Source: Paramoeba atlantica (taxonomy: Eukaryota; Discosea). From it: DNA of 64,000 nucleotides. The stretch's first letter is position 1; the number at the start of each line of letters is the position of its first letter. The notes under the pieces are model-generated. The model was not told the DNA's origin and searched no databases. It saw nothing but the letters and a program-made list of their open reading frames with translations. This document shows, piece after piece, positions 32,882-43,550 of the stretch. The stretch is taken from positions 1-64,000 of the forward strand of contig CDRNVI010000179.1 of NCBI GenBank assembly GCA_977017575.1, written 5' to 3'. Both the position numbers and the translations under genes were made by a program.

Positions 32882-33600
32882 TTGCCGGTTTGATTGAAGT
32901 TACCAAGAGGATGCAATCTGCCCTTCAACCAATCAAGATCAAGATCAACATCCCCAAACACCAAAGCAAACTCAGATATTTCTCTTTGCCGGTTTGATTG
33001 AAGTAGTACCAAGAGGATGCAATCTGCCCTTCAACCAATCAAGATCAAGATCAACAAAACCAGGGACATCTTGAGGGAACACCTTCATAATCAAAATGAT
33101 AACCGGAAAAAGTGGAAAAAAGAGAAAGAGTTTTATTCTCAAGAAGGATAGAGAAAGGGAAGAGAAAGTATTTTCATCTCTTTGCTGGTTTGATTGAAGT
33201 ACCAAGAGGATCCAATCTGCCCTTCAACCAATCAAAATCAAGATCAACAAAACCAGGGACATCTTGAGGGAACACCTTCATAATCAAAATGATAACTGGA
33301 AAAAGTGGAAAAAAGAGAAGGAGTTTTATTCTCAAGAAGGATAGAGAAAGGGAAGAGAAAGTATTTTCATCTCTTTGCCGGTTTGATTGAAGTACCAAGA
33401 GGATCCAATCTGCCCTTCAACCAATCAAGATCAAGATCAACAAAACCAGGGACATCTTGAGGGGATACCTTCATAATCAAAATGATAACTGGAAAAAGTG
33501 GAAAAAAGAGAAGGAGTTTTATTCTCAAGAAGGATAGAGAAAGGGAAGAGAAAGTATTTTCATCTCTTTGCTGGTTTGATTGAAGTACCAAGAGGATCCA
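32882..33600. repeat. 193-bp tandem repeat derived from the 3' end of the LamG-like gene
   Basis: The block GGTTTGATTGAAGTACCAAG recurs at about 32988, 33181, 33374 and 33567 (spacing 193), with a divergent partial copy about 106 bases earlier. Each unit contains, on the minus strand, the code for LDLDWLKGRLDPLG, the stop codon, and about 120 bases of 3' flank including AATAAA. Confidence 0.85.
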
Positions 33601-34168
33601 ATCTGCCCTTCAACCAATCAAGATCAAGATCAAGTTCCCCAAACACCAAAGCAGACTCAGATATCTGACCAGGAAAAGGATTTTCAGGTTGATCCCCTTT
33701 TCCTGGTGGTAATCGACTTCCAACTCGGAATGGTTTCTTTTCTCCTTGTGATGCATCGTAAAGATCCTCTGTCTTGTATGTACTGACTGGCAATCGAGTA
33801 TTGTTGACAAACAAACTGTAATTGAGCCCTCTTCTCATGACAAGAACAAAATGCCATTCTCCAAGTTTGAGAGGTTGAGAATGAAGACTTCCTCGATAGC
33901 CATTCGGATCACCATTCTCCCCAAAACCAGGTCGCACAGAAGTATTATGATCAGACAAACTAACCATCAAATTACCAAAGAGTTCAAAACGAAATTGTGA
34001 AACCGGATCACAAGATCGATCGCGAGAACAAATGATTCCATATTTCGGTTGCTCTGGTTTGATCCAACACCCAAAAGTGAAGTCTTCTTCTCCAACATTG
34101 ATTGACTCTTTTTCCACGATTTCTCCAAACGAGTAATTTTTAAAAAAGATTGGATCTTCCGAAGCCAT
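33560..34168 (-). CDS. LamG/concanavalin-like domain protein
   Basis: A 202-residue frame from the ATG at 34168 to the stop at 33560. Features typical of LamG-type jelly rolls: FTFGCWIKPEQPKYGIICSR, FRFELFGNLMVSLSD, LKLGEWHFVLVMRRGLNYSL with NNTRL, and FRVGSRLPPG, ending FPGQISESALVFGELDLDLDWL. Family knowledge: such domains bind sugars or proteins and are usually extracellular. The ATG-initiated frame has no signal peptide, but the same frame is open upstream for three hydrophobic LFVLLS repeats (34174-34237). An unseen 5' exon could therefore supply a secretion signal. The 3' end of the gene has been copied at least three times downstream. Confidence 0.7.
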   Translation of the reverse strand: MASEDPIFFKNYSFGEIVEKESINVGEEDFTFGCWIKPEQPKYGIICSRDRSCDPVSQFRFELFGNLMVSLSDHNTSVRPGFGENGDPNGYRGSLHSQPLKLGEWHFVLVMRRGLNYSLFVNNTRLPVSTYKTEDLYDASQGEKKPFRVGSRLPPGKGDQPENPFPGQISESALVFGELDLDLDWLKGRLDPLGTSIKPAKR

Positions 34169-34789
34169 ATGAGATAATAAAACAAAAAGAGATAATAAAA
34201 CAAAAAGAGATAATAAAACAAAAAGAGAAAACAACAATAAAAGAAAAAACTCAACGGTTTCAAAAAAAGAAACGGTCAGAAGATGTTTTCACATCAATTT
34301 TCCAGATTTCTCTTCCCCTCAACCCTCTTCCCCCTCAATCCTTCTAACCCATCAATCCTCTTCCCCCTCCATCCTCTTCCCCCTCAACCCTCTTCCCCCT
34401 CAACCCTCTTCCCCCTCAATCCTCTTCCCTCTCAATCCTCTTCCCCCCTCAATCCTCTTCCCCCTCAAACACTTCTCCAATCCCCTTCCTCATCTTCACT
34501 CCTCCGCACAACACTCCCCCTCAACCACCACTAACTTCTTCCCAAACAAAAAAGGGTGTTTCTGGAAAAACTCAAAAAAAGATTTGGAGTTAATTTTTAT
34601 TACTTGATTGTTTTATTACATATTTCAGAACTCGCTTGAATTGCGTTGTTTTGAAAAGCTTATATTTAGAGAGAGAAGAGAGAGAGACTCAAGGAAAGAG
34701 AGATCGATGAAAGAGAGAAGAAAGATTGTGAATGAAGAAAATGAAACAAAAGAAAGAGAGGAGAGAGAGGAGGGAGAGAGAGAGGAAAA
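34169..34789. other. repeat-rich spacer between LamG-like and G-alpha genes
   Basis: It contains an 18-bp tandem repeat GAGATAATAAAACAAAAA (three copies, about 34172-34228) and a C-rich minisatellite of CCTCTTCCCCCTCAA-type units (about 34318-34470). A/T-rich sequence and a GAGA tract follow near the G-alpha stop. No gene is supported; the Pro/Leu-rich plus-strand frame is a product of the minisatellite. Confidence 0.6.
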
Positions 34790-35406
34790 TTAGACAGAAA
34801 CATTAAAAGAGGCAGCCAAAACACCTCTTAAAACAACATCTCGCACATCACCCATCAACTTTTTGACCTATTTCGAGAGTTTGAGATTTATTTAATATTT
34901 AATAATAAATAAAGAAAGAAATAGAAATAGAAATCATATTAAATCAATACAATAAATAATAATAATAAAAAAACAATAAATAAAATAAAATAAAATAAAA
35001 TAAAATAAAAATAAAAATAAAAATAAAATAAAATAAAATACCATTTTTGTGTCAGTACAACAAGTAATATGAGGATACACAGTTCGTTTTTGATTTTGAT
35101 TCAGAGATTTAAACATTTTTGTAATAAATTCACATCCTGCTGCATAATCATCTCCTCCTAAAAAAATAATTAATTTTAGTAAATGTTATTAAAAGAAAAA
35201 AAAATAATTAATATTAAAAAAAATAAAATTAATAACAAAAAAGAGATAGAAAAGAAAAAAGAAAAAAAACCAGAATATTCTGAAAAATAATCAGAAAGAG
35301 GGAATTTTTTCAATTTGTCTGCAAATAAATCACTGTGCAAATTTTCTTTAATAAAAACAGAGAAAAGAAGAAAGAAAAAGAAAAAAGGAAAAAAAAGGAA
35401 AAAGGA

Positions 35407-35438
<32 letters not shown>

Positions 35439-37089
35439 ACCATTTGTTGAGAAACAGAATAACAGGAGTATCTTTAAACCACACACAATTTACAATTTCG
35501 TCGAACAATTTTAGTGATTCCTGTTTTTGTTTTTATTTTAATTTTATTTTATTTTATTTTATTTTATTTAATTTTTATTTAATTTTTATTTTTATTTATT
35601 TTATTTTTTTTTATTTTTAAATATTTACTTTACTTTATGATCATTTATTATTATTTTGGAGTTAATTTCGACTGTTTTTCTTTTTCTCTTCTCTTCTTCT
35701 CTTCCTCTCTTCCTCTCTCCCTCTTCTTCTTCTCTTCTTCTCTTCTTCCTCTCTTCTCTTTACCTTCATTCGATTCACCGCACGTTCTTCATAAAGACCC
35801 AAATTATATTCGCTCAGAGCAGCAAAAAAGATAATCGTTGTCACCTTTTTCAGTGAACATTAAATGAAAGAAAGGAAAAAAAGAAGAAAAGAAACAGAAA
35901 GAAAAAAGAGAAAGAAGAGAAAGAAAAAAAGAGAAAAAAGAAAGAAAGAGAAAGAAGAGAAAAAAGAAAAAAGAAAAAAAAAAACTTCTTGAAAACAATG
36001 AATCCATTTCCTTCGCTCAGAACGTTGACCTCCCACATCTACCACTCTAAAGTATCTTCCCTATTTTTCAATTTGTTATTCCTCTCTTCTCTTCTCTTCT
36101 CTTCTCTTCTCTTCTCTCTCTCTCTCTCTCTCTCTTACTCCCACATCTACCACTCTAAAAATAAAAGAGAGAGAGAAAAAAAGACAAACATCAGTTTCAA
36201 AAGTTGTCTCTGCAACACCACTTGTTCGAGCACGGGCAAAGAGAACATCTGTTTTTGAGGGTTAATTATTTAAAATTAATTTTATTTTCTCTCTTTCTTT
36301 CTCTTCTCTTCTCTTCTCTTCTGCTTGTTTTTTCTTCTTTTTTTTCTTCTTTTTTTTCTTTCAAACCTTCATCGTTGGGAAGATAATTCTTAACAGCAAC
36401 TCGCTCAAGAGATTCAAAGAAATATCTCGCTGATTCTCCCAACTGAATTTATTAAAAAAAGAATTGAATTAGAAGAGAAACAAAAGGAGAAAGAGAAAGA
36501 GAAAGAGAAAGAAAGAGAGAGAAAAGAAGAGAAGAAGAAGAAAAGAGAAGAAGAAAAGAGAAGAAGAGAAACTTGAAAAGTGTGAGCTTGAGCATAAGCA
36601 GCTTGGATCGCAGGATCATCCCACAACAATAGGATATTTTCTTTATTTTCAATTAAAATTGAAAATCTTTCTTCTAATGATGGTAATGATTGATCTATTT
36701 TTTGGATTTAAGAAAGAGAAGAGAGAGGAAGAAAAAAAGAGAGAAAGATAATAACGATAAAAATTAAAAATAAAAAATAAAAAATAAAAATAAAAAAATA
36801 AAATAAAAATAAAATAAAAATAAAAACAAAAAACAAAAAACAAAAAACAAAAAACAAAAAAAACAAAAAACAAAAAAAAACAAAAAACAAAAAAAAACAA
36901 AAAACAAAAAAACAAAAAAACAAAAAACAAAAAAAAAACAAAAAAAAAACCTTCAATCCGCTGAACAATACGACGAGAAGCAGCATCATTATCAGGATTT
37001 TTCCATTGCAATTCCATTGTACCAACTGCTGATATTAATGTGTGCATCCATACTAACATGTTTGTTGCTATTATGTCTCTGTGTATTGG

Positions 37090-37123
<34 letters not shown>

Positions 37124-37809
37124 GGGAGGGGAGAGGGGAGAGAGAGGAGAGAGAGAGAGAAGGGAGGGGAGAGGAGAGAGAGAGAGAGAGAGGAGAGGGG
37201 AGAGGGGAGAGAGAGGGAGAAGGGAGGAGAGAGAGAAAGAGGGAGGAGAGGGAGAGAGAAAGATGGGGGAAAAGAGATTTCTTTCAGTGAATACTTTCGG
37301 ATATTGGTTATTCAGAGGGAGAAGATGAAAAGAGAAGAAAAAGAGACGAGAGAAAAGAGAAAAAAACGAAAGAGAAAAGAAAGAAATCCGAGAAAAAGAA
37401 ATCCGAGAAAAAAGAGAAAGAGAAAGAGAAAGAGAAAAGAGAAAAAGAGAAAAAGAGAAAAGAGAAAAGAAAGAGAGAGAAAAAAAAAACCTAAAAATTT
37501 CTCTTTCAGCATTAGTAAATCCCCTTTTATAAATGAGTTTGATTTGTTTGACTAAGGTGCTTTTTCCTGTGTCTCCTGCTCCTAATAATAATATCTATTT
37601 TTTTTTTCTTTTTGTTTAGAAAAAGAAGAGAGGGGGGAGAGAGAGAGAGAGAGGAGAGGGAGGGAGAGAAGAGGAAAAGGAAAAGGGAAAGAGAGAGGAA
37701 AGAGAAAGAGAGAGAGAGAAAAAAAAAGAAAAAAGAAAGAAAAAAGAAAGAGAAGAAAGAGAAGAAAGAGAAGAAAGAGAAGAAAGAGAAGAAAGAGAAA
37801 GCGAAAGGA

Positions 37810-37857
<48 letters not shown>

Positions 37858-38339
37858 AACTTTTGATTCAGTAGCAAGAGCTTTTTGTTGAGAACGCATT
37901 TCTTTTTCAATTCTGCGATGTCGAACTGCTTCTTCTTCTGATGTCTATTTTTTTATTTTATTATTATTTTCATTGACCATCTCGTCTTCTCTCTTTTCTC
38001 TCTCTCTCTCTTTTCTCTCTCTCTCTCTTTTCTCTCTTCTCTCTTTTCTCTCTTTTCTCTCATTTTCTCGTGTCTTCTTTTCAATTCTCCGAGATGGATT
38101 ACTCTTCTCTTTTTTAATTTTTCTTCTTTTTTCTTTCTTCTCTTTGAAGAATCAAAGAATTCTTATTCAATTTGAGGTTATCTGTTTATCAGTTTCTCCT
38201 TTTAAATCTCTTTCTTTTTCAAGATTTTTCTTTCAATTCTTTTCTTCTTTCCTTTTCCAAAACCAAGCCACCTAAAAAACCAAATTTTTCTTTTTTCAAA
38301 AAAAAAAAAAACCTGCAGCCCAGAATTTGCACACCCCAT
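34790..38339 (-). CDS. heterotrimeric G-protein alpha subunit (about 13 exons)
   Basis: Exon 1 (38313-38339) is only MGCANSGLQ, giving N-myristoylation (Gly2) and palmitoylation (Cys3) signals. Later exons: [16 protein letters not shown] (about 37940); [20 protein letters not shown] (about 37590, P-loop with Asp where Glu is usual); the helical domain (about 37070 to 36380); [15 protein letters not shown] (about 36245, switch I with its Arg); [18 protein letters not shown] (about 36045, switch II with catalytic Gln); [13 protein letters not shown] (about 35840); [10 protein letters not shown] then, across an intron, DLFADKL (NKxD, about 35460/35335); [11 protein letters not shown] (about 35070, TCAT equivalent); and the C-terminus [20 protein letters not shown] (stop 34790). 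Family knowledge: it couples seven-helix receptors to effectors. The end lacks the Cys at -4 modified by pertussis toxin. Exon borders are approximate. Confidence 0.93.
36822..36949. repeat. CAAAAAA simple repeat abutting a G-alpha donor site
   Basis: About sixteen units of CAAAAA to CAAAAAAAA on the plus strand. On the transcript strand the intron starts with repeated GTTTTTT units directly after the exon ending near 36950. Confidence 0.75.
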
Positions 38340-38949
38340 TTTGAGTGAACAAATATTCCCAAAAGAAAAAACAACAAAAACAAAACAACAACAACAAAAG
38401 AGAAAAAAAAGAAAAAAAAAGGAAAAAAGAAAGAAAAAAAAAGAAAACAAAAAAATGAAACCGAAAAACTTGGTTCTGGGAAAGAAGCACGTTTTTTCTA
38501 TATTAGGCAAATTAAGCAACTTGGATATTCTATATTTAGACAAACCAAAGAACCGATTTTATTGATTCGAAGAATAGACAACATTTTTCACATGGATCCC
38601 TGTTATTGTTTTTTTGTTTTTTCAAAAAAGAAATTTTTAGAGTTTCTTTTTGAAAAAAATATTTTTTTTGACCGAGCAAAATTGACTCATGTTTTCCACC
38701 GAAGGTGAAAAAGAAACTTGCCGCTTTTTTGCACCTTTTGCACCTTTTGGCATGAAAAACATTAAGCTAAAAAATTAAGCATTAGAAACCTAAATTAGGT
38801 CTCTAAATAAAAACTCCAACTCGAAAAATGAAAAAGTGAAGAAGTTTTTTTCTTTTTCTTTTTTTTGTTTTTTTGTTTTCTTTCTTTTTTTTCTTTCTTT
38901 TTTGGTTCATTCTTTTTTGGTTTTGGAAATCAAAGAATTTGAGGGGACC
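38340..38949. other. divergent spacer between G-alpha and tetraspanin genes
   Basis: Mostly A-rich then T-rich sequence, with a short direct repeat TTTTGCACC near 38728-38746. It presumably holds both promoters. No gene or RNA is recognised. Confidence 0.45.
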
Positions 38950-41900
38950 ATGGCAGATGATTTGGATTCTGCTCCTCTAAAACATTATGAGTAAGAATAT
39001 TTTTTTGTTTTATTTTTGGGAGAAGACAAAAAGAAAAGAGATTTTTGGGAAAAAGAGAAAAAAGAAAATTAATTCACCTTCTCTTTTCTCTCTCTCTCTC
39101 TTCTCTCTCTCTTTTCTCTCTCTCTCTTCTCTCTCTTCTTCCAAACAAAAAAACAAAAAAACAGTTACATGCCTTCAATAAGAGAAGATGCATCTTTTGA
39201 TGACAAATCAAGAATGGAGAGGATCTTGGCTCTTGCTTCCAGAGCTCATCTTTTACCTCGTTATACTTATGCAGCTTGTTTGTGTATGTTTTTCTTTTCT
39301 TTTATATTTAAAAGAGAGAGAAGAGAGAGAAGAGAGAGAGAGAGAGAGAGAAGAGAAGAAAAAGAGAGAAGAAAGAAGAGAGAGGGGAAAAGGCGCATTT
39401 TGGGTTTTGAGTCGAGAGCTCATCTTTTACCTCGTTATACTTATGCAGCTTGTTTATGTATCTTTTTCTTTTCTTTTATATTTAAAAGAGAGAGAAGAGA
39501 GAGAGAGAGAGAGAAAGAGAAGAGGAAAGGAGAGAGAGAGAAGTGAGAAAAGAAAAAAAGAGAAGAAAGAAGAGAGAGGGGAAAAGGCGTATTTTGGATT
39601 TTGAGTCGAGAGCTCGTCTTTTACCTTGTTATTCTTCTCCTTGCTTCGTGAAAGGAAGAGAGAGAAGAAAGAGAAAGAAAAGAGAGAAGAAAGAGAGAAG
39701 AAAGAGAAAGAAAAATGAAAGAGATAGGGAAAAAACGACAAGACAAAGGAAAGAAAGAGAGAGAGAGATAAAGTCTCGATGGATTTATCAACAAAACGTA
39801 ATGATCAAAAGAAAGAGCGAAAATATTGCAAAGAAAAGAAAAGAGAAAGAAAAGAGAAAAGAAAAAGAAAGAAAAGTTAAATTAAACTTGATATTATTTT
39901 GGAAAAGTTTTTTTTTAATTTATTTTTTTTTATTTTTTTTGAATAATTCGCTATTTTCCTTGTTTTTATTTCTCTAGTAAAATCGTTTGCTGATTGTTTA
40001 TTTTTTTAATTTATTTTTTGGTTTATTTTATTTTTTAATTTTAATTTTAATTTTAATTTTAATTTTGTAGTGATGTTACTTGCTGGTTTTGCTATTTTAA
40101 TTGGTTCTATTGTTGGGCAATCTTCTTTGAATCCTATTCCTTCTCAGGTTTTATTTTATTTTTTTTATTTATTTGTTTTTTGTTTTTTGCTTTTGTTTTC
40201 GTTTTTGTTTTTGTTTTATTTATTCTTTCTTTTATTTGTTTGTTTTTGTAATTTATATTCTAGAAATTATTGTTTGTCTCTCGATCTTTAAAATGAGAAC
40301 AAATAATAGCCTACCAAATAAATCTCTCTTTCTTGTTTCTTTTTCTCAAATGAATGATAAAAAATAATAACTATTTTTGATATATTTTCTTTTTTTTGTA
40401 GGCTCTTGTTGATACAGTCCCTTACCCTGAAGTTCTTGATGTTATTGGAGGATGTCTTATTGGTTTCTCTTCTCTTCTCTTTTCTTTCTTTCCTTCCCTT
40501 TCCTTTCCTTTCCTTTCTTTTCTTTTCTGTTCTTTTTTCCCTTTCTACCCAACCCATTTTTTTGTTTTTTATTCTTTCATTCTTTTTCAATCAATTTTTT
40601 TCCAATTCTTTTTTTGTTTGTTTGTTTTCTAATCTTTTTTTTTATTACTTTTTACAGTAATGTCACTTGCTGGAGTAGTTGTGGGATGGGTGAACAAACT
40701 AATTGTCCTGAAAGTCTATTTTGGGGTCTTTTTAATTTTCTTTCTAATACAAGGTTTTTTTCTTCTTTTGATCATATTTTTTCTTTCTTTCTTTCTTTCT
40801 TTTTTGGGTTTGTTGAGAAAAAAATGGCAGGGATATGTATGGTCGGTCTTCAATTTTGGGATGATTTGGCAATGGAATCTTCTGAGGTTTTTCCTTTTTT
40901 TTCCTTGGATAAAAAAATTCATCAGAAAAAGAAGAAGCTAAATTTGATCAAAATAGGGTTTCTTTGACACAGCAGTTGGCGAATTTGAGATCATGGTATT
41001 ATATCTTCTTTTCTTCTATTTTCAAAAATCAACAGTTCCTTTTTTGAATTAAAAAAAAATGACATGATTTCTCATTCTCAGGAAGCAATGTGTTGTTGTG
41101 GTTGGGAGATAGGGTCTGAGCTTGACAATTGCACACAAATTACTCCCTCTCCCTCTCCCTCTCCAACACCACCTCCAACTCCAACACCAACACCAACACC
41201 ATCTCCAACTCCAACACCGTCTCCATCTCCAACACCATCTCCATCTCCAATACCATCTCCAACACCATCACCATCTCCAATTCCATCACCATCTCCAATT
41301 CCATCACCGTCCCCAACTCCATCACCGTCCCCAACTCCATCACCGTCCCCAACTCCATCACCATCTCCAACTCCATCACCATCTCCAACTCCAACTCCAA
41401 CACCAACTCCAATACCAACTCCATCACCAACACCAACTCCATCACCAACACCAACTCCATCACCAACACCAACTCCATCACCAACACCAACACCAACTCC
41501 AACTCCAACACCAACACCGACTCCAACACCGACTCCATCACCAACTCCAACACCAACACCAACTCCAACGGAGGACACTGATGATTTTGATGATTCTGAT
41601 TCAATTGGTGTTGATTCTTTGCGGTTTGTAGTTTTTTTTTGATGAATGGAGTTTGAGTGACCCAAATTATAAATTATAAATTTTTAATTACAAATTTATT
41701 TTTTATTGAAAAATTAAAATAACCCAAAATATTCTTTTTTTCCACATTTTAGATCTTTTCAAATTTTTAATGGATGTTAAAAAATAAATAGGAATGCAGA
41801 AATTCTTGATTGTAATTTTGATCAACCCTTGCCAGGATGTTACGATCTCATTTACAGTTTGTTTTTCATCTTTTCTTTGTTTTGGTTGTTTTGTGATTTC

Positions 41901-42290
41901 AATTGTTTCTTTGTCAGTAATCATTCTCACGATTTGAATTTTTAAAGGTAAAGTTGAAGATGCTCAAGATTCAATGAGTTTAGGAATGGAGATTGGACTC
42001 ATCCTCGAGGTTCAAAAAAAATGAAAAATCAGAAAATAGAAAAAAGGAAAAAAGGATTAAGAAAAAGAAAAGAAAGATGAGAAGAAAATTCTTGTTAGAA
42101 AATGTTGTTCAAAATATTGATTTCTGAATAGATACTCGCCCTCCTCGGATTACTATTGGCATTATTTTTAACAAGACACAGAGAAAGCATCAGTTTTTAT
42201 GACGATTTTGAGTTAACAGCCTCTTTTCTTGATGATGATGATGATGATGTCAGCCTTGATGATTATAGTCCTGATGAATTTGATTATTAA
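38950..42290 (+). CDS. tetraspanin with Pro-Thr-Ser repeat in the large extracellular loop (about 10 exons)
   Basis: Exon 1 (38950-38990, [13 protein letters not shown]) precedes the exon at 39165-39280 (RYTYAACL). TM1 is continued by [16 protein letters not shown] (about 40071). [21 protein letters not shown] (about 40430 and 40660) gives TM2, and TM3 lies around 40700-40900. The large loop starts in the exon at about 41082 with [17 protein letters not shown], which carries the tetraspanin CCG motif. It continues into about 140 residues of Pro-Thr-Pro-Ser repeats (41142-41572), then an acidic stretch. It closes with LPGCYD (about 41840), the usual PxxC partner. TM4 is [13 protein letters not shown] (about 42132), followed by an acidic cytosolic tail ending in FDY. 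Family knowledge: tetraspanins organise membrane microdomains through the large loop. The repeat probably forms a stiff, possibly O-glycosylated stalk (inference). Confidence 0.8.
39235..39640. repeat. exon/intron duplication inside the tetraspanin gene
   Basis: The exon end encoding [14 protein letters not shown], plus the following TTTTCTTTTATATTTAAAAG and GAGAGA tract (39238-39405), is repeated at about 39412-39590. A third decayed copy starts at about 39604. Only the first copy is joined to a plausible upstream exon. Confidence 0.75.
41142..41574. repeat. CCAACACCATCT-type minisatellite, in frame
   Basis: Six-base units CCAACA, CCATCA, CCATCT and CCAACT occur in higher-order 12-24-bp patterns over about 430 bases. 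In frame they code Pro-Thr and Pro-Ser dipeptides of the tetraspanin loop. Other frames over this tract also stay open and are shadows. Confidence 0.9.
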
Positions 42291-42655
42291 TCTTTTCTTT
42301 TTTTTTTTCAATTTGTGAATTTGTGATGTTTCGTTTGTTTTTTTTTTGGTTTATGGTGTTGTGGGGCGGTGGTGTGTGTTTTTTGAATTGGATTCATTTT
42401 TTGGGTGGAGTTTTGTTGTTTTTTTGTTTGGGGGTGGGTGGAGGGGAGAGAAAGAGAGAAAGAGGGAGGGGGGGTGAGGTTCAAGAAAGATATTCATTTT
42501 CGTACTCTTTCAAAAATTAATAAAAACAATAAAAATCAACTTTTATTGTTGTGGTCAGTCTGGTCTTTTTTTTACAAGACAGAGAAGTCTCTCTTTAGAA
42601 AGATTGAGAGCAGTTTTTCCTTTTTGTTTTCAGGGGTGTTGTTGGAACCAACGTT
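42291..42655. other. convergent spacer between tetraspanin and GPAA1 genes
   Basis: G/T-rich sequence (GGTTTATGGTGTTGTGGGGCG and similar) followed by a GAGAGA tract. It contains the 3' ends of both transcripts. Nothing else is recognised. Confidence 0.45.
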
Positions 42656-43519
42656 TTACACTTTCTTTTGGGAAGTCGCAAAGAACTCAAAGAAGGCAAG
42701 ACAATGAGAAACGTGGAGGGGAAAATAGAGGAGGATCGCCGAAGGGATGAGGATTGTCGAATGAACAAGAAAGTCAGAAAACCAAGAGAGAAGAAGTTCT
42801 TCTATTGTTCTCTCAAAGAGGAAGCTAATTCCCCAGAGGAGAGAAAGAGGATTTAACAATCCGAGAAACAATCCTGTCACAACCACCTATTCCTTATGTT
42901 TAGAAAAAATTATTTTCCTCATTTTTTTTTGAGAAGAGAGAAACAAACATGAAGAGGAGATGAAAGAGAAAGAGGGAGGAGAGCATGAAAAGAAATTAAT
43001 GAAGCCCAGACGACTGCTTGGCTAAAATTTACAATGGCGACACAACTGCAAAACACAGCAAAGTAAGTAAAAAAAAATGTTTTAAAATGCAATCGAGAAA
43101 AGATAAAAGAAAAAAAACCTCAAAAACAATGAGGCAGTAACAATAGCCGTCCATCTCTTTGCAAAATAAACAGCGTCTCTCCCTGAAAAAAAACACACCA
43201 ACATCATGAGAAAAAATCCAAAAACCAAGAACCACATCAAAAAGAAAATTAAAAGAAAATTAAAAATAAAAACCATCATCATTTGGGAGAAAGATTGTAA
43301 AACTACCAAATATCAAAAAGGGGATAAAAGGAATGAAATTCAATTCCTCAGAATTCTATGAAAAGAATTAATTAAAATAAAAGATATTGAATGAGAGAAG
43401 AAATCCAGAAAAAAAAACCCCTAAATAAGATAAAAGGACCAAAGAGCCAAAGGAACAAAGAAAGAGAATCAAAGTCGAGACCATACTCCCTTTTAAAGCT
43501 ACAAACAAAAGTAAATGAA

Positions 43520-43550
<31 letters not shown>

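Noticed and set aside
32882..33600. Regularly spaced repeats, considered as a CRISPR-like array
   Set aside because: Units of 193 bp are nearly identical throughout with no variable spacers, and they are copies of a eukaryotic gene end.
37040..37555. Long plus-strand frames of Arg/Glu/Gly repeats
   Set aside because: They are the antisense of pyrimidine-rich G-alpha introns and simple GAGA repeats, with no complex sequence.
41078..41665. Long minus-strand frame of Val-Gly-Asp-Gly repeats and other-frame Leu-His and Thr-Asn repeats over the same tract
   Set aside because: The six-base minisatellite stays open in every frame. Only the plus frame with CCG and the later PxxC segment joins to tetraspanin exons.
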